A program made the translations under genes and the position numbers. Positions 33,061 through 41,495 of a DNA stretch of 59,705 nt are shown piece after piece; positions within the stretch are counted from its first letter, which is position 1; every line of letters begins with the position of its first letter. Location of the stretch: assembly GCA_029851835.1 (NCBI GenBank), contig JARKVD010000023.1, forward strand, positions 1 through 59,705, read 5' to 3'. This stretch comes from Clostridium sp. (GTDB lineage Bacteria; Bacillota; Clostridia; Clostridiales; Clostridiaceae). Below the pieces are notes generated by a model. It saw only the letters and a list, made by a program, of their open reading frames with translations. It was not told the DNA's origin and ran no database searches.

Positions 33061-33798
33061 TTATTTCAAATAATTACTTATTGCTTCAGCTAAAGCATCT
33101 GCAATCTTTATCTGATAATCCTCTGTCTTTAAAATTTCGCATTCCTCTGGATTGCTTAAAAAGCCACACTCCACTATAATTCCAGGCATTTCATCATTCT
33201 CCCTTAAAACCTTATATTGAGTGCCTGCAGCCTTTGCCTCCCTTTTGTTATTAGGGTCTAGCTTTTCCTTTAAGGTGCCTTGCACCAGTGTACCTAATTC
33301 TTGACTTCCAGAATAATTAGAATACCATACTTGAGCACCTTTACAGCTGGATTGTGGGAATGTATTAAGATGAATACTTACAAATACATCGCAATTAGTG
33401 TCTTTCTTAAGCTTTACTCTATTACTTAAATCTTCTATTTTCTTTTCTCTTACAGATTTACCTTCCGTATATAAACCTATGTCTTCAGTCCTAGTATACT
33501 CTACTTTATATCCCATACTCTTCAAATTGGCACCTAAAAGAATACCAATATTTAAATTAATATCCTTTTCAGGAGTTCCATCCTTAGATAAAGCTCCACC
33601 ATCTATCCCCCCATGGCCAGCATCAATAAGAATTACTTTTTCTCCTGCTTCCTTTTGTTTTAACTCATTGTATGTTGTTATAGCATGGTTAACATTAATT
33701 ACTGACATGCATATAAAACATAATGCAATAACTGAAATAATACTTATTAACTTTTTATTTTTTACTCGATTCCCTATTATACTCCCCATCCTTAACAT
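33061..33798 (-). CDS. cwlD: N-acetylmuramoyl-L-alanine amidase, CwlD type
   Basis: A 245-residue Amidase_3 enzyme. A signal-anchor at about residues 16-37 (ISIISVIALCFICMSVINVN) directs it outside. The zinc and catalytic residues appear in ILIDAGHGGIDGG, PEKDINLNI, FVSIHLNTFPQ and IIVECGFLSNPEE. CwlD trims spore-cortex peptidoglycan so that muramic lactam can form, which implies a sporulating host. It has its own terminator and no operon partner. The first ATG is used because AGG lies a fair distance before it. Confidence 0.85.
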   Translation of the reverse strand: MLRMGSIIGNRVKNKKLISIISVIALCFICMSVINVNHAITTYNELKQKEAGEKVILIDAGHGGIDGGALSKDGTPEKDINLNIGILLGANLKSMGYKVEYTRTEDIGLYTEGKSVREKKIEDLSNRVKLKKDTNCDVFVSIHLNTFPQSSCKGAQVWYSNYSGSQELGTLVQGTLKEKLDPNNKREAKAAGTQYKVLRENDEMPGIIVECGFLSNPEECEILKTEDYQIKIADALAEAISNYLK

Positions 33799-33968
33799 TA
33801 CTACCTATTTATATCTATTCACCATCTATAGAATTTAGTATTAACTTTATAATTTTATATAACAAATATAGTTTAAAATTTAAAAGGTCAGAATATAGAA
33901 TGCTGGTTGAAACACCTACAAAATTTCTTTATTTCTTACTTTAGTTATAAATCATGAATTGACCAATA
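33799..33968. other. Gene-free stretch upstream of cwlD
   Basis: A/T-rich sequence with no supported ORF or clear promoter pair. TTTAAAAGGTCAGAATATAGAATG near 33879-33904 faintly resembles the AGAATTTAGAATGATG segment at 25569-25584; the match is too short to define a repeat. Confidence 0.35.
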
Positions 33969-34000
33969 AAAAAACAAACTCCTTTTGAAGTTTGTTTTTT
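33969..34000. terminator. Terminator hairpin downstream of the Na/Pi transporter gene
   Basis: Arms AAAAAACAAACT (33969-33980) and AGTTTGTTTTTT (33989-34000), 8-nt loop, A-run before and T-run after, so it can work both ways. It lies 175 bp past the transporter stop codon. Confidence 0.75.
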
Positions 34001-34120
34001 ATTAAAGTAATCCAGATTAAACTGACTAATTATTATACAGTAATCCTAACACTTATTATAGCTTGCTTAAATTTATCACATCTACAATAGCTAATCCAAT
34101 GGAGTCTCAAATTACTAACT

Positions 34121-34165
34121 AAAATCAAAGTTTCTCTAAACTCAGTGAGAAGAAAACTCCTTCAG
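34121..34165 (+). repeat. Dispersed hairpin repeat, copy E
   Basis: Preceded by AAAATCAAA; core TTTCTC, loop with ACTCAGT, then GAGAAGAAAACTCCTTC. About two thirds of positions match copy D. It abuts the stop of the Na/Pi transporter gene. Confidence 0.55.
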
Positions 34166-34174
34166 TCTAAACTC

Positions 34175-35794
34175 CTAGTTTGCTATCATTTCAGCTATAT
34201 TCATTGAGTGGTCTCCAACTCTCTCTAAGTTACTTATTAAATCTAAGAATACAGCACCTACTACTGCATCACATTTGCCTGAATTCAATCTTCTAATATG
34301 TGACATTCGTAAGTCTTTCTCTAAAACATCTATTCTATCTTCTAATACTCTTACAGTATCAACCTTCACATTATCGTAGTTCTTAAAACATTCTATACTC
34401 ATCTCTAGAGCCTTTGTTGTATAGTTAAACATATCCTTTAATTCATTAAAAGCTTCTTCAGATATTTGAAGTGCTTTTGTTATTCTTTCACTAGTTAAAT
34501 CCGCAATATTCTCTGCATGATCTCCTATACGCTCTATGTCATTTACTACATGAAAATATGTAGCTACACAATCCTTCTGTTCTTCGCTTAATTCCGAATT
34601 TGAAAGTTTAACTAAGTATCTTGTTATATCATGATTAAGAATATTAATTATCTTTTCATTTTCATAAACTTTTGCTATTAGCTCTTCATCTGCATTTTCA
34701 AAGGCCTTTATTGCAATCCCTAAATTTTCTTTAGACTTTTCTGCCATTCTGATTATTTCATTAATAGTTTGTCCAAAAGCAATAGCTGGAGTTTCAAGTA
34801 ATCTATCATCTATATACATTAAACCTGCTACATCTCTTTCGTCTTCTCCTGGAAGAAGTTTATTAACAAAAGCAACTAGATGCTTGATAAATGGTAATAA
34901 AATAATTGTATTAACTACATTGAATAGAGTATGTGCATTTGCAATTTGCTTAGCTACAGCAGCATCTCCACCAGTAGGGCTGATTGCTAATACCATACCA
35001 GTAACCACAGACATAGGAATTATTAAAAAGATTATTGTTCCTATTATCTTTATTGTTAGGTGCAATAAAGCAGCCTTCTTAGCTGTTCTTGAAGTTCCTA
35101 TACTTGATATTAATGCAGTAACACATGTTCCAATATTATTCCCCAATAGGATTGGAATTGCCACTGATAAGGGAAGAGTCCCTGCTTGTGCTAGAGCCAC
35201 TAGTATTCCTGTCGATGCTGAAGAACTTTGAAGTACTGCAGTCATAATAGTTCCAATAAGAACTCCAAGAATTGTATGCCCATCTAATCTTAATATCATA
35301 TTATTAAATATATCGGATTCCTTAAGTGGTGCCATAGAACTAGACATTAAGTTTAGGCCTAAGAACAAGATTCCAAAACCTAATATAATGTTTCCTATTT
35401 CTTTAGCTTTTCTCTTCCTTGCAAATAAAGCCATACAAGCACCAATTGCCAAAAATATAGGTGCAAAATTATTAAACTTAAATGTTATTAATTGTGCTGT
35501 AATTGTAGTTCCAATATTAGCTCCCATTATTACAGCTACGGCTTGATACAAGTTCATTAAACCTGCATTTACAAAACCAACTACCATAACTGTAGTAGCA
35601 CTACTACTTTGAATAATTGCAGTTACTATTGTTCCTGTAAGTACACCTTTAACTGGATTAGAAGTCAGCTTATCGAAAATCCCTTTAAGCTTATCCCCGG
35701 CAGCATTCTCAAGGCCATCGCCCATCATATTCATACCATATAGGAATAATCCAAGTCCACCTAAAAGATTAATAATCGTAAATAAAGTGTTCAT
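34175..35794 (-). CDS. Na+/phosphate cotransporter family protein with PhoU domain
   Basis: A 539-residue protein. Residues about 1-320 hold eight or more membrane helices with two inverted-repeat motifs, IIQSSSATTVMVV and VLQSSSASTGILV, the QSSS signatures of the NptA/PNaS family. Residues about 340-535 form a PhoU-like helical domain (AFENADEELIAKVYENEK, VVNDIERIGDHAENIAD). It probably takes up phosphate with sodium. AGGAGGT lies before the ATG at 35794; the frame extends further but without a site. Single gene. Confidence 0.87.
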   Translation of the reverse strand: MNTLFTIINLLGGLGLFLYGMNMMGDGLENAAGDKLKGIFDKLTSNPVKGVLTGTIVTAIIQSSSATTVMVVGFVNAGLMNLYQAVAVIMGANIGTTITAQLITFKFNNFAPIFLAIGACMALFARKRKAKEIGNIILGFGILFLGLNLMSSSMAPLKESDIFNNMILRLDGHTILGVLIGTIMTAVLQSSSASTGILVALAQAGTLPLSVAIPILLGNNIGTCVTALISSIGTSRTAKKAALLHLTIKIIGTIIFLIIPMSVVTGMVLAISPTGGDAAVAKQIANAHTLFNVVNTIILLPFIKHLVAFVNKLLPGEDERDVAGLMYIDDRLLETPAIAFGQTINEIIRMAEKSKENLGIAIKAFENADEELIAKVYENEKIINILNHDITRYLVKLSNSELSEEQKDCVATYFHVVNDIERIGDHAENIADLTSERITKALQISEEAFNELKDMFNYTTKALEMSIECFKNYDNVKVDTVRVLEDRIDVLEKDLRMSHIRRLNSGKCDAVVGAVFLDLISNLERVGDHSMNIAEMIAN

Positions 35795-35962
35795 TAATTT
35801 ACCTCCTGGGCTATTCATAAAACTATAAATAACTCTTTAAAATCATAAATTCCCTATTAATAATACACTATATCTCTTCTTAAAGTTAAGTTTTTTTAAC
35901 CTTTTTAACATGAATTTAACATTGCAATTTAAATTTTTAATATGCCTAAAATAACATGAAAA

Positions 35963-35987
35963 ATCCTTCAGAAATCATCTGAAGGAT
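35963..35987 (-). terminator. Terminator after oleate hydratase
   Basis: Arms ATCCTTCAGA (35963-35972) and TCTGAAGGAT (35978-35987), 5-nt loop, with TTTTTC following on the minus strand. It lies directly past the stop codon at 35994. Confidence 0.78.
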
Positions 35988-35993
35988 CTTTTA

Positions 35994-37769
35994 CTATATA
36001 ACATTATATTCCCTTAATAGCTTCTCTATATCTGTTCCTTGAATTTTCTTTAATACTTCCTTTAAAGCTAACTTTTCTTTAATTCCTAAATTCATTTCTG
36101 TTATTTTCTTTCCATCTCTTAATTGTACTGTTGCATTTAATAGATCACGAATATCAAATACACTTCCCCAAACCTCTGGTACACCTCTGTCAATATTCAA
36201 TAAAGTATACACAGCTTCCATTCCTGTACGCATTGAATATTCAGTAGTAAATATAGTGTCTCGTTTTGTTTCTGCAAATTGTCCTAAAAATGCAAAGTTT
36301 ACCGCTCCTTCTGGTACTACTTCTGGTCTATCGCCTGCAGCACGTGGCATAAAGAAGGAAGTTATATATGGCATCATACATGGGATTGTATTTGCACTAT
36401 TTTCTGCCATATCTTCAATTTGGTCTACTGGTACTCCAAGGTGATACAACCATTCCATGCATATTTCCTTTCCCGTACATTCTCTCATAGTCTTTTTAAT
36501 ATAGTTTCCTGGTTTATTACTAAATAATCCATAAATCCATCCGACTAATTGTCCATCTGGCTGTGAACGGAATTGTGGTTGACGATTAAATGTCCAGCTA
36601 AGAAGCCAGTTTGAATCCTTAACTGTTACAATGCCTCCAGTTACAACCATACCACTAAAAGGATTTCTCTTACAGATATTCTCAACATATGGCGGTATTC
36701 TATCATCTAATGTAGTTACTGTAGCTGACATCCAGTTGCTTTGCTCTGGATCATAGCAAAATTTATCTGGGTCACCAAAGGCAGAATCCTGAGCTGCAAT
36801 CTTACGCCACATATCCCAACCTCCACCAACTTTAATTTCTTTATTAAATGGTGCAGGTGTCTCTTGGCTACCTAAGCTTGAATTTTCAACACAGCCTCCA
36901 TTAGTTATAAAAACTAAATCATTTTCTGTTAAGTCTATATAATCTTTTTTTCCATCAGCTACTATTTCTATTCTTGAAGCTTGCTTTCTATCCACTTTAA
37001 TGTCAAATTCCACATTTACAACCTTAGTATTGTAGTGGAATTGAACATTATAAGACTCTAGATATTTTATCATTGGAAGAATCATTGATTCATATTGATT
37101 ATATTTTGTAAACCTAAGAGCCTTAAAATCTGGAAGTCCTCCAATGTGATGTATAAATCTCTTAATGTATAATTTCATCTCTAAAGCACTATGCCAATTT
37201 TCAAAAGCAAACATAGTTCTCCAATATAGCCAGAAGTTAGAACTTAAAACCTCATCATCAAATACATCTATAATACGTTTATCATAAAGCTTCTCATCTG
37301 GTGTAAAAAATAATTTCATTATCTCCATTGCACCCTTATCTGATAAACCAAACTTTCCATCTGTATGTGCATCCTCACCACAATTTACTGTTGCACGCAT
37401 TAGTGAATAGTTAGGATCTTTCTTATTTAACCAGTAATACTCATCAAGTACACTTACTCCTTCTGTTTCAATAGAAGGAATAGAACGGAATAAATCCCAC
37501 ATAATCTCAAAGTGATTATCCATCTCTCTGCCACCACGCATAACATATCCTAAATTCTCATATAAATACCCATCACAAGCTCCACCTGGTATAGGTTCCT
37601 TCTCTAATATATGAACTCTTTCTCCATTCATTTGTCCATCTCTAACAAGATAGCAGGCTGCCGTTAAAGCCGCTAATCCTGACCCAACAATATAAGCTGA
37701 TTTATGCTCTACTCCTTCTGGCTTCTCTGGACGAGCAAATGCCTCATAGTTTCCACTTGAATAATACAT
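35994..37769 (-). CDS. ohyA: Oleate hydratase (FAD-dependent fatty acid hydratase)
   Basis: A 591-residue protein, usual length. AYIVGSGLAALTAACYLVRDG is the FAD Rossmann loop; LEKEPIPGGACDG, MRGGREMDNHFEIMWDLF and FITNGGCVENSSLGS are strongly conserved hydratase blocks. It adds water to the cis-9 double bond of oleate, giving 10-hydroxystearate, and is used to detoxify host unsaturated fatty acids. GGAGG precedes the ATG at 37769; an earlier in-frame start at 37784 lacks spacing. Its neighbour is a TetR regulator. Confidence 0.93.
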   Translation of the reverse strand: MYYSSGNYEAFARPEKPEGVEHKSAYIVGSGLAALTAACYLVRDGQMNGERVHILEKEPIPGGACDGYLYENLGYVMRGGREMDNHFEIMWDLFRSIPSIETEGVSVLDEYYWLNKKDPNYSLMRATVNCGEDAHTDGKFGLSDKGAMEIMKLFFTPDEKLYDKRIIDVFDDEVLSSNFWLYWRTMFAFENWHSALEMKLYIKRFIHHIGGLPDFKALRFTKYNQYESMILPMIKYLESYNVQFHYNTKVVNVEFDIKVDRKQASRIEIVADGKKDYIDLTENDLVFITNGGCVENSSLGSQETPAPFNKEIKVGGGWDMWRKIAAQDSAFGDPDKFCYDPEQSNWMSATVTTLDDRIPPYVENICKRNPFSGMVVTGGIVTVKDSNWLLSWTFNRQPQFRSQPDGQLVGWIYGLFSNKPGNYIKKTMRECTGKEICMEWLYHLGVPVDQIEDMAENSANTIPCMMPYITSFFMPRAAGDRPEVVPEGAVNFAFLGQFAETKRDTIFTTEYSMRTGMEAVYTLLNIDRGVPEVWGSVFDIRDLLNATVQLRDGKKITEMNLGIKEKLALKEVLKKIQGTDIEKLLREYNVI

Positions 37770-37820
37770 AAAATCTACCTCCAAATCCTTTCAATCAATG
37801 GTTTATGTAAGTGAATATCC

Positions 37821-37896
37821 AAATCCTTGATTTAGTCCTCCACCCTAATCTTTAGAACACTTCTTCAAATAAAATGGGAAGAAGTTTCCTTACTTA
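37821..37896 (+). repeat. Dispersed hairpin repeat, copy F
   Basis: Contains AATCCTTGATTTAGT, then AACACTTCTTC, an 11-nt loop, GAAGAAG and TTTCCTTA. The stem is perfect over 7 bp. Unlike the other copies it lies upstream of a gene (oleate hydratase). Confidence 0.55.
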
Positions 37897-37924
37897 CATA
37901 TTACTCTCTTATAAAATAACTTCC

Positions 37925-37979
37925 ATAAACAATAAAAGCTAGTTGATTAAAGTTTAATCAACTAGCTTTTATTGTTTAT
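37925..37979. terminator. 55-bp near-perfect palindrome after the TetR gene
   Basis: Two 27-bp perfect arms (37925-37951 and 37953-37979) separated by a single G. It lies 12 bp past the TetR stop codon and has A- and T-rich outer ends, so it can serve as a terminator on either strand. The stem is unusually long for that role. Confidence 0.7.
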
Positions 37980-37991
37980 AATTTTATCATT

Positions 37992-38567
37992 TTAATCGTT
38001 ATGATGAATTTTATCCATTCTATATTTTTCTAGTGCCTTTGCTACATCGCCTTCAATCAATAAGCTCAATCTATCTACTATATGTTGAGGATTTTCCTTC
38101 ATATCTTCTTTAATCCAATCCAACATCAAACCAACAAAAGCAAATTTATAAAAGTTAGCAATAAACTTCTTATCAGCCTCTTTGACTTGCATTCCTTGTG
38201 CCTTTTCCTCAACAACATCTATAAGTAGCTTATATGTAACTTTATATAAATACAATTCCACTTGTTCTCTTCTCACCGAACGATAAACATTCATAATAAA
38301 AGGCTTATTATCTAAAACTGCATTAAAAATCTGAAGTAATCCCTGCTGCCAAGTATCATAGGTCTTTTTACCATTTAAAGCCCTCGAAGCATATTCTTCG
38401 CAAGACCACTCTACTAAATCATATATATCCTTAAAGTGATAATAAAAAGTCATTCTATTCATACCACAGTCATCTGTAATATCATTTATAGTAATTTTAT
38501 CTAAAGGTTTCTTAAGAAGCATATTCTTTAATGAAGACTCTAAAGCCCTCTTTGTAACTTGTGACAT
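37992..38567 (-). CDS. TetR/AcrR-family regulator (DhaS/YfiR-like C-terminus)
   Basis: A 191-residue repressor. Residues about 8-55 are the TetR helix-turn-helix (MLLKKPLDKITINDITDDCG, MNRMTFYYHFKDIYDLV). The helical C-terminal part (LDNKPFIMNVYRSVRREQ, FYKFAFVGLMLDWIKEDM) is of the TetR_C_8 kind. It may control the adjacent oleate hydratase gene, on the same strand but separated by a strong hairpin; fatty acid would be a natural ligand. That link is inferred. Confidence 0.85.
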   Translation of the reverse strand: MSQVTKRALESSLKNMLLKKPLDKITINDITDDCGMNRMTFYYHFKDIYDLVEWSCEEYASRALNGKKTYDTWQQGLLQIFNAVLDNKPFIMNVYRSVRREQVELYLYKVTYKLLIDVVEEKAQGMQVKEADKKFIANFYKFAFVGLMLDWIKEDMKENPQHIVDRLSLLIEGDVAKALEKYRMDKIHHND

Positions 38568-38711
38568 ATTAATACCACCAAACTTGTCTTTTAAAAATAT
38601 TAATAACTCTATACCTATATTACATTAAATAACTACTGACTATAATAAATCTCTTAAATATTTCACTTAATTTTTACATCTTATTATTTATCTATAACTA
38701 AATAAAATATC
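38568..38711. other. Gene-free stretch upstream of the TetR gene
   Basis: A/T-rich sequence. AATGTAATATAGG on the minus strand could hold a -10 box for the TetR gene, but I see no convincing -35 or operator. No ORF with a ribosome-binding site is present. Confidence 0.35.
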
Positions 38712-38746
38712 TCTCAAAGACATCTTCCAGGGCTATCTTTGAGAGT
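38712..38746. terminator. Extra hairpin upstream of the TetR gene
   Basis: Arms CTCTCAAAGA (38712-38721) and TCTTTGAGAG (38737-38746) around 15 nt. T-rich sequence follows on both strands. It lies 80 bp beyond the rpsI terminator and may be a backup stop. Confidence 0.45.
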
Positions 38747-38825
38747 TATAATTTTATTATTCTAAACAGTACTTATATATATTTCATATTATAAAAAATT
38801 ATAAAAGAAAATACAGGAATACAAA

Positions 38826-38856
38826 AAACCTTGGAACCATAAAAATTCCAAGGTTT
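38826..38856 (-). terminator. Terminator of rplM-rpsI
   Basis: Arms AAACCTTGGAA (38826-38836) and TTCCAAGGTTT (38846-38856), loop of 9. On the minus strand it runs into TTTTTTGT. It lies 27 bp past the rpsI stop. Confidence 0.85.
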
Positions 38857-38882
38857 GTATAAGTATGTTTTTGTTCGAAATA

Positions 38883-39275
38883 TTATCTCTTAGAGAACTG
38901 AGAAGCTCTTCTAGCTTTCTTAAGACCGTATTTCTTTCTTTCTTTCATTCTTGGGTCTCTTGTTAAGAATCCAGCTTTTTTAAGTTCTGGTCTTAAGCTC
39001 TCGTCAGCTTTTAATAAAGCTCTAGATATTCCGTGTCTGATAGCTCCAGCTTGACCTGTGAATCCACCACCGTGAACGTTAACTAAAACGTCAAACTTAT
39101 CTTTAGTTCCAGTTAAAACTAATGGTTGGTTAACTACATATTTTAATGTATCTAATCCAAAGTAGTTATCCATATCTCTTTTATTTATTACAACTTTACC
39201 TTCGCCTGGTACAAGTCTTACTCTAGCAACTGATTTCTTTCTTCTACCTGTTCCAAAATGTTGAACTTTTGCCAT
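38883..39275 (-). CDS. rpsI: Ribosomal protein uS9
   Basis: 130 residues, usual length. [20 protein letters not shown] opens the protein and it ends in the basic tail [12 protein letters not shown] that reaches the ribosomal P site. Part of the 30S head. Second gene of the rplM-rpsI pair, 32 bases after rplM, and followed by the pair's terminator. No oddity was seen. Confidence 0.97.
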   Translation of the reverse strand: MAKVQHFGTGRRKKSVARVRLVPGEGKVVINKRDMDNYFGLDTLKYVVNQPLVLTGTKDKFDVLVNVHGGGFTGQAGAIRHGISRALLKADESLRPELKKAGFLTRDPRMKERKKYGLKKARRASQFSKR

Positions 39276-39307
39276 TATTTATTCCTCCTTACAATAATAC
39301 TATTAAA

Positions 39308-39742
39308 TTAGTATTTTAACTCTAATACTTCTGGTTTTTGAGCGTGATTATTGTGCTCTGCTCCTCTGTAAACAGTTAGCTTCTTAGCCATTTGTCTTCC
39401 AAGAACTCCTTTTGGAAGCATTCTTCTTACAGCTTCTTCGAAAACGAACTCTGGCTTTTTAGCTAAAGCTTCTCTGTAAGGTGTCTCTTTTAATCCGCCT
39501 GGATATAAAGAGTGGTGTCTTAACATTTTTTGATCTAATTTCTTACCTGTTAAAACAACTTTCTCTGCATTAACAACTATTACGTTATCTCCACAATCAA
39601 CGTTTGGAGTAAATTCTGGTTTATTTTTACCTCTTAATATAGAAGCGATTTGGCTTGCTGCTCTACCTAAAGTCATTCCTTCAACGTCTACAACATACCA
39701 TTTTCTTTGAATTTCGCCTGGTTTAGCTAAGTATGATTTCAT
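39308..39742 (-). CDS. rplM: Ribosomal protein uL13
   Basis: 144 residues, usual length, with [36 protein letters not shown] and [12 protein letters not shown]-like sequence ([17 protein letters not shown]). It is an early-assembly protein of the 50S subunit. The frame extends upstream, but GGGAGG before the ATG at 39742 marks the start. A hairpin leader with a consensus promoter precedes it, probably used for autoregulation as in other Firmicutes. Confidence 0.97.
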   Translation of the reverse strand: MKSYLAKPGEIQRKWYVVDVEGMTLGRAASQIASILRGKNKPEFTPNVDCGDNVIVVNAEKVVLTGKKLDQKMLRHHSLYPGGLKETPYREALAKKPEFVFEEAVRRMLPKGVLGRQMAKKLTVYRGAEHNNHAQKPEVLELKY

Positions 39743-39860
39743 TTGATTACCTCCCTGATTTTTAACAAATAATAATATATGATAAAGATCCGGGGCCATT
39801 GGATCTTACTCACAAATTTTATTTCATTATTATTCTATACGAATTATACGAACAAAATTT
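39743..39860 (-). promoter_or_regulatory. rplM leader, likely L13 autoregulatory RNA
   Basis: About 110 nt of untranslated leader. A central hairpin pairs AAGATCC with GGATCTT around ATGGCCCC-type loop sequence (39786-39809), GC-rich in AT-rich surroundings. Leaders that bind L13 are known upstream of rplM in Firmicutes; assignment rests on position and this stem. Confidence 0.5.
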
Positions 39861-39889
39861 ATTATAATACAATTTACCGGGTGTGTCAA
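39861..39889 (-). promoter_or_regulatory. Consensus promoter of rplM-rpsI
   Basis: On the minus strand TTGACA (39889-39884), exactly 17 nt, TATAAT (39866-39861): a perfect sigma-A promoter. It begins 12 bp past the truA stop. Confidence 0.88.
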
Positions 39890-39901
39890 TACATTTTATT
39901 A

Positions 39902-40639
39902 TTATTCATAATAAACTTCAAATAGGCACAATCCCTGTGATGGACAAGTTTTCCCCGCATTCTTACGTTCCTTACTTTCCATTATCATTTTGATGTCAGA
40001 TGGTTCTTTTTTACCCATTCCAACATCAATTAATGTTCCTACTATAATTCTTACCATATTATATAAAAATCCATCAGCAGCTATATAAATTTTTATATAT
40101 TCATTCTCTTTTACTACTTCTAATTTAGTTATGGTTCTTACCGTAGTCTTAACTGAGCTCCCTAAATTTCTAAAAGCTTCAAAATCATGAGTTCCAATAA
40201 AATACTTTGCTGCCTCTTTCATTCTATCTATATTTAATTCATGTCTAACGTGATAAGCAAAATTTCTACACATAGGCATCCTGCTTTTCGTATTAACGAT
40301 TGTATAAGAATACATCTTTCCTATACAATTGTATCTAGCATGGAATTCATCATCTACCTGGATAGAATCAATAACTGCGATATCCTCTGGGAGATGAAAA
40401 TTCAACGCCTCTCGAAAACTCTCTGCTGGGATCCTGCTGTTAGTTTTAAAATTGCATATATACCCTTTAGCATGAACCTTGCTGTCTGTTCTGCTACATC
40501 CAATGATGCTTGCTTCTTCTTTTGTTAATTTACTTAGAGCTTCTTCAATAGCTCCTTGAACAGTAATCCCTTTAGGCTGCTTTTGCCAACCTAAATAATT
40601 TGTTCCATCATATTCTAACGTTAACTTAATATTTCTCAT
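39902..40639 (-). CDS. truA: tRNA pseudouridine synthase A
   Basis: A 245-residue enzyme that makes pseudouridine 38-40 in tRNA anticodon arms. LEYDGTNYLGWQKQPKGITV opens it; the catalytic Asp lies in IGCSRTDSKVHAKGY, and HARYNCIGKMYSYTI and FLYNMVRIIVGTLIDVG are further family blocks. The ATG at 40639 is chosen because AGGAAG lies nine bases upstream, while earlier frame starts (TTG 40657, ATG 40648) are too close. Last gene of the ecf group. Confidence 0.95.
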   Translation of the reverse strand: MRNIKLTLEYDGTNYLGWQKQPKGITVQGAIEEALSKLTKEEASIIGCSRTDSKVHAKGYICNFKTNSRIPAESFREALNFHLPEDIAVIDSIQVDDEFHARYNCIGKMYSYTIVNTKSRMPMCRNFAYHVRHELNIDRMKEAAKYFIGTHDFEAFRNLGSSVKTTVRTITKLEVVKENEYIKIYIAADGFLYNMVRIIVGTLIDVGMGKKEPSDIKMIMESKERKNAGKTCPSQGLCLFEVYYE

Positions 40640-40657
40640 AAATATCATCTTCCTCAA

Positions 40658-41464
40658 TTATAACCAAATTCTCATGGCTATAATTATTCCTGTTAATCCA
40701 AACATGACTGCTGTTGCTACATAATCCTTAGATGTAACCTTAAGGATTTTCATTCTAGTTCTTCCAGTGCCACCTCTATAACATCTAGCTTCCATTGCCA
40801 TTGCAAGTTCATCTGCACGTCTAAAGGAACTGATAAATAGTGGTACTAAAAGTGGAATTAAGCTTTTAGCTCTTTTTATTATACTTCCTGTTTCGAAATC
40901 TGCTCCTCTTGCCTTCTGAGCCTTCATTATTTTATCTGTTTCATCCATAAGAGTAGGAATAAATCTTAATGCTATAGTCATCATCATGGCAAGTTCATGA
41001 GCTGGTACTCCAATCTTCTTAAATGGCCCTAAAAGCTTCTCTATACCATCTGTCAATTCAATTGGTGAAGTAGTAAGGGTTAATAAAGAAGTTCCTATAA
41101 TAAGGAATATAAGCCTTAATACCATGAATATGGCAGTTCTTATACCTTCTTCATAAATCTTTATAATCCACCATTGAAATAGTGGCTCGCCGCTTCCTCT
41201 TGTAAGGAATAGATTGAATAGAGCAGTTATCATCATTAATATAAATATAGGCTTTAATCCCTTATAAATATATTTAAACTTGATTTTTGAGATTTTAATA
41301 GCCAAAAATACAAACGCAAAAATTACAATATATCCTGTAAAGTCATTTATTAAAAATAGATTAACTATATATAATATAGAAAGTAATATCTTTACCCTAG
41401 CATCTAACTTATGAACGAATGAATCTCCTGGTATATATTGTCCTATTGTAATATCTTTAATCAT
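40658..41464 (-). CDS. ecfT: ECF transporter transmembrane subunit EcfT
   Basis: A 268-residue membrane protein with five to six helices and the two Ala-Arg-Gly/Glu-Ala-Arg coupling motifs KAQKARGADFETG and MAMEARCYRGGTGRTR, which dock on the ATPases. It is the shared scaffold for several vitamin-binding S subunits. It follows ecfA2 by 31 bases and truA by context; this order is standard in Firmicutes. Confidence 0.95.
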   Translation of the reverse strand: MIKDITIGQYIPGDSFVHKLDARVKILLSILYIVNLFLINDFTGYIVIFAFVFLAIKISKIKFKYIYKGLKPIFILMMITALFNLFLTRGSGEPLFQWWIIKIYEEGIRTAIFMVLRLIFLIIGTSLLTLTTSPIELTDGIEKLLGPFKKIGVPAHELAMMMTIALRFIPTLMDETDKIMKAQKARGADFETGSIIKRAKSLIPLLVPLFISSFRRADELAMAMEARCYRGGTGRTRMKILKVTSKDYVATAVMFGLTGIIIAMRIWL

Positions 41465-41495
41465 CTTTACTCCTCCAAAGCCGTATAAAAGGAGC

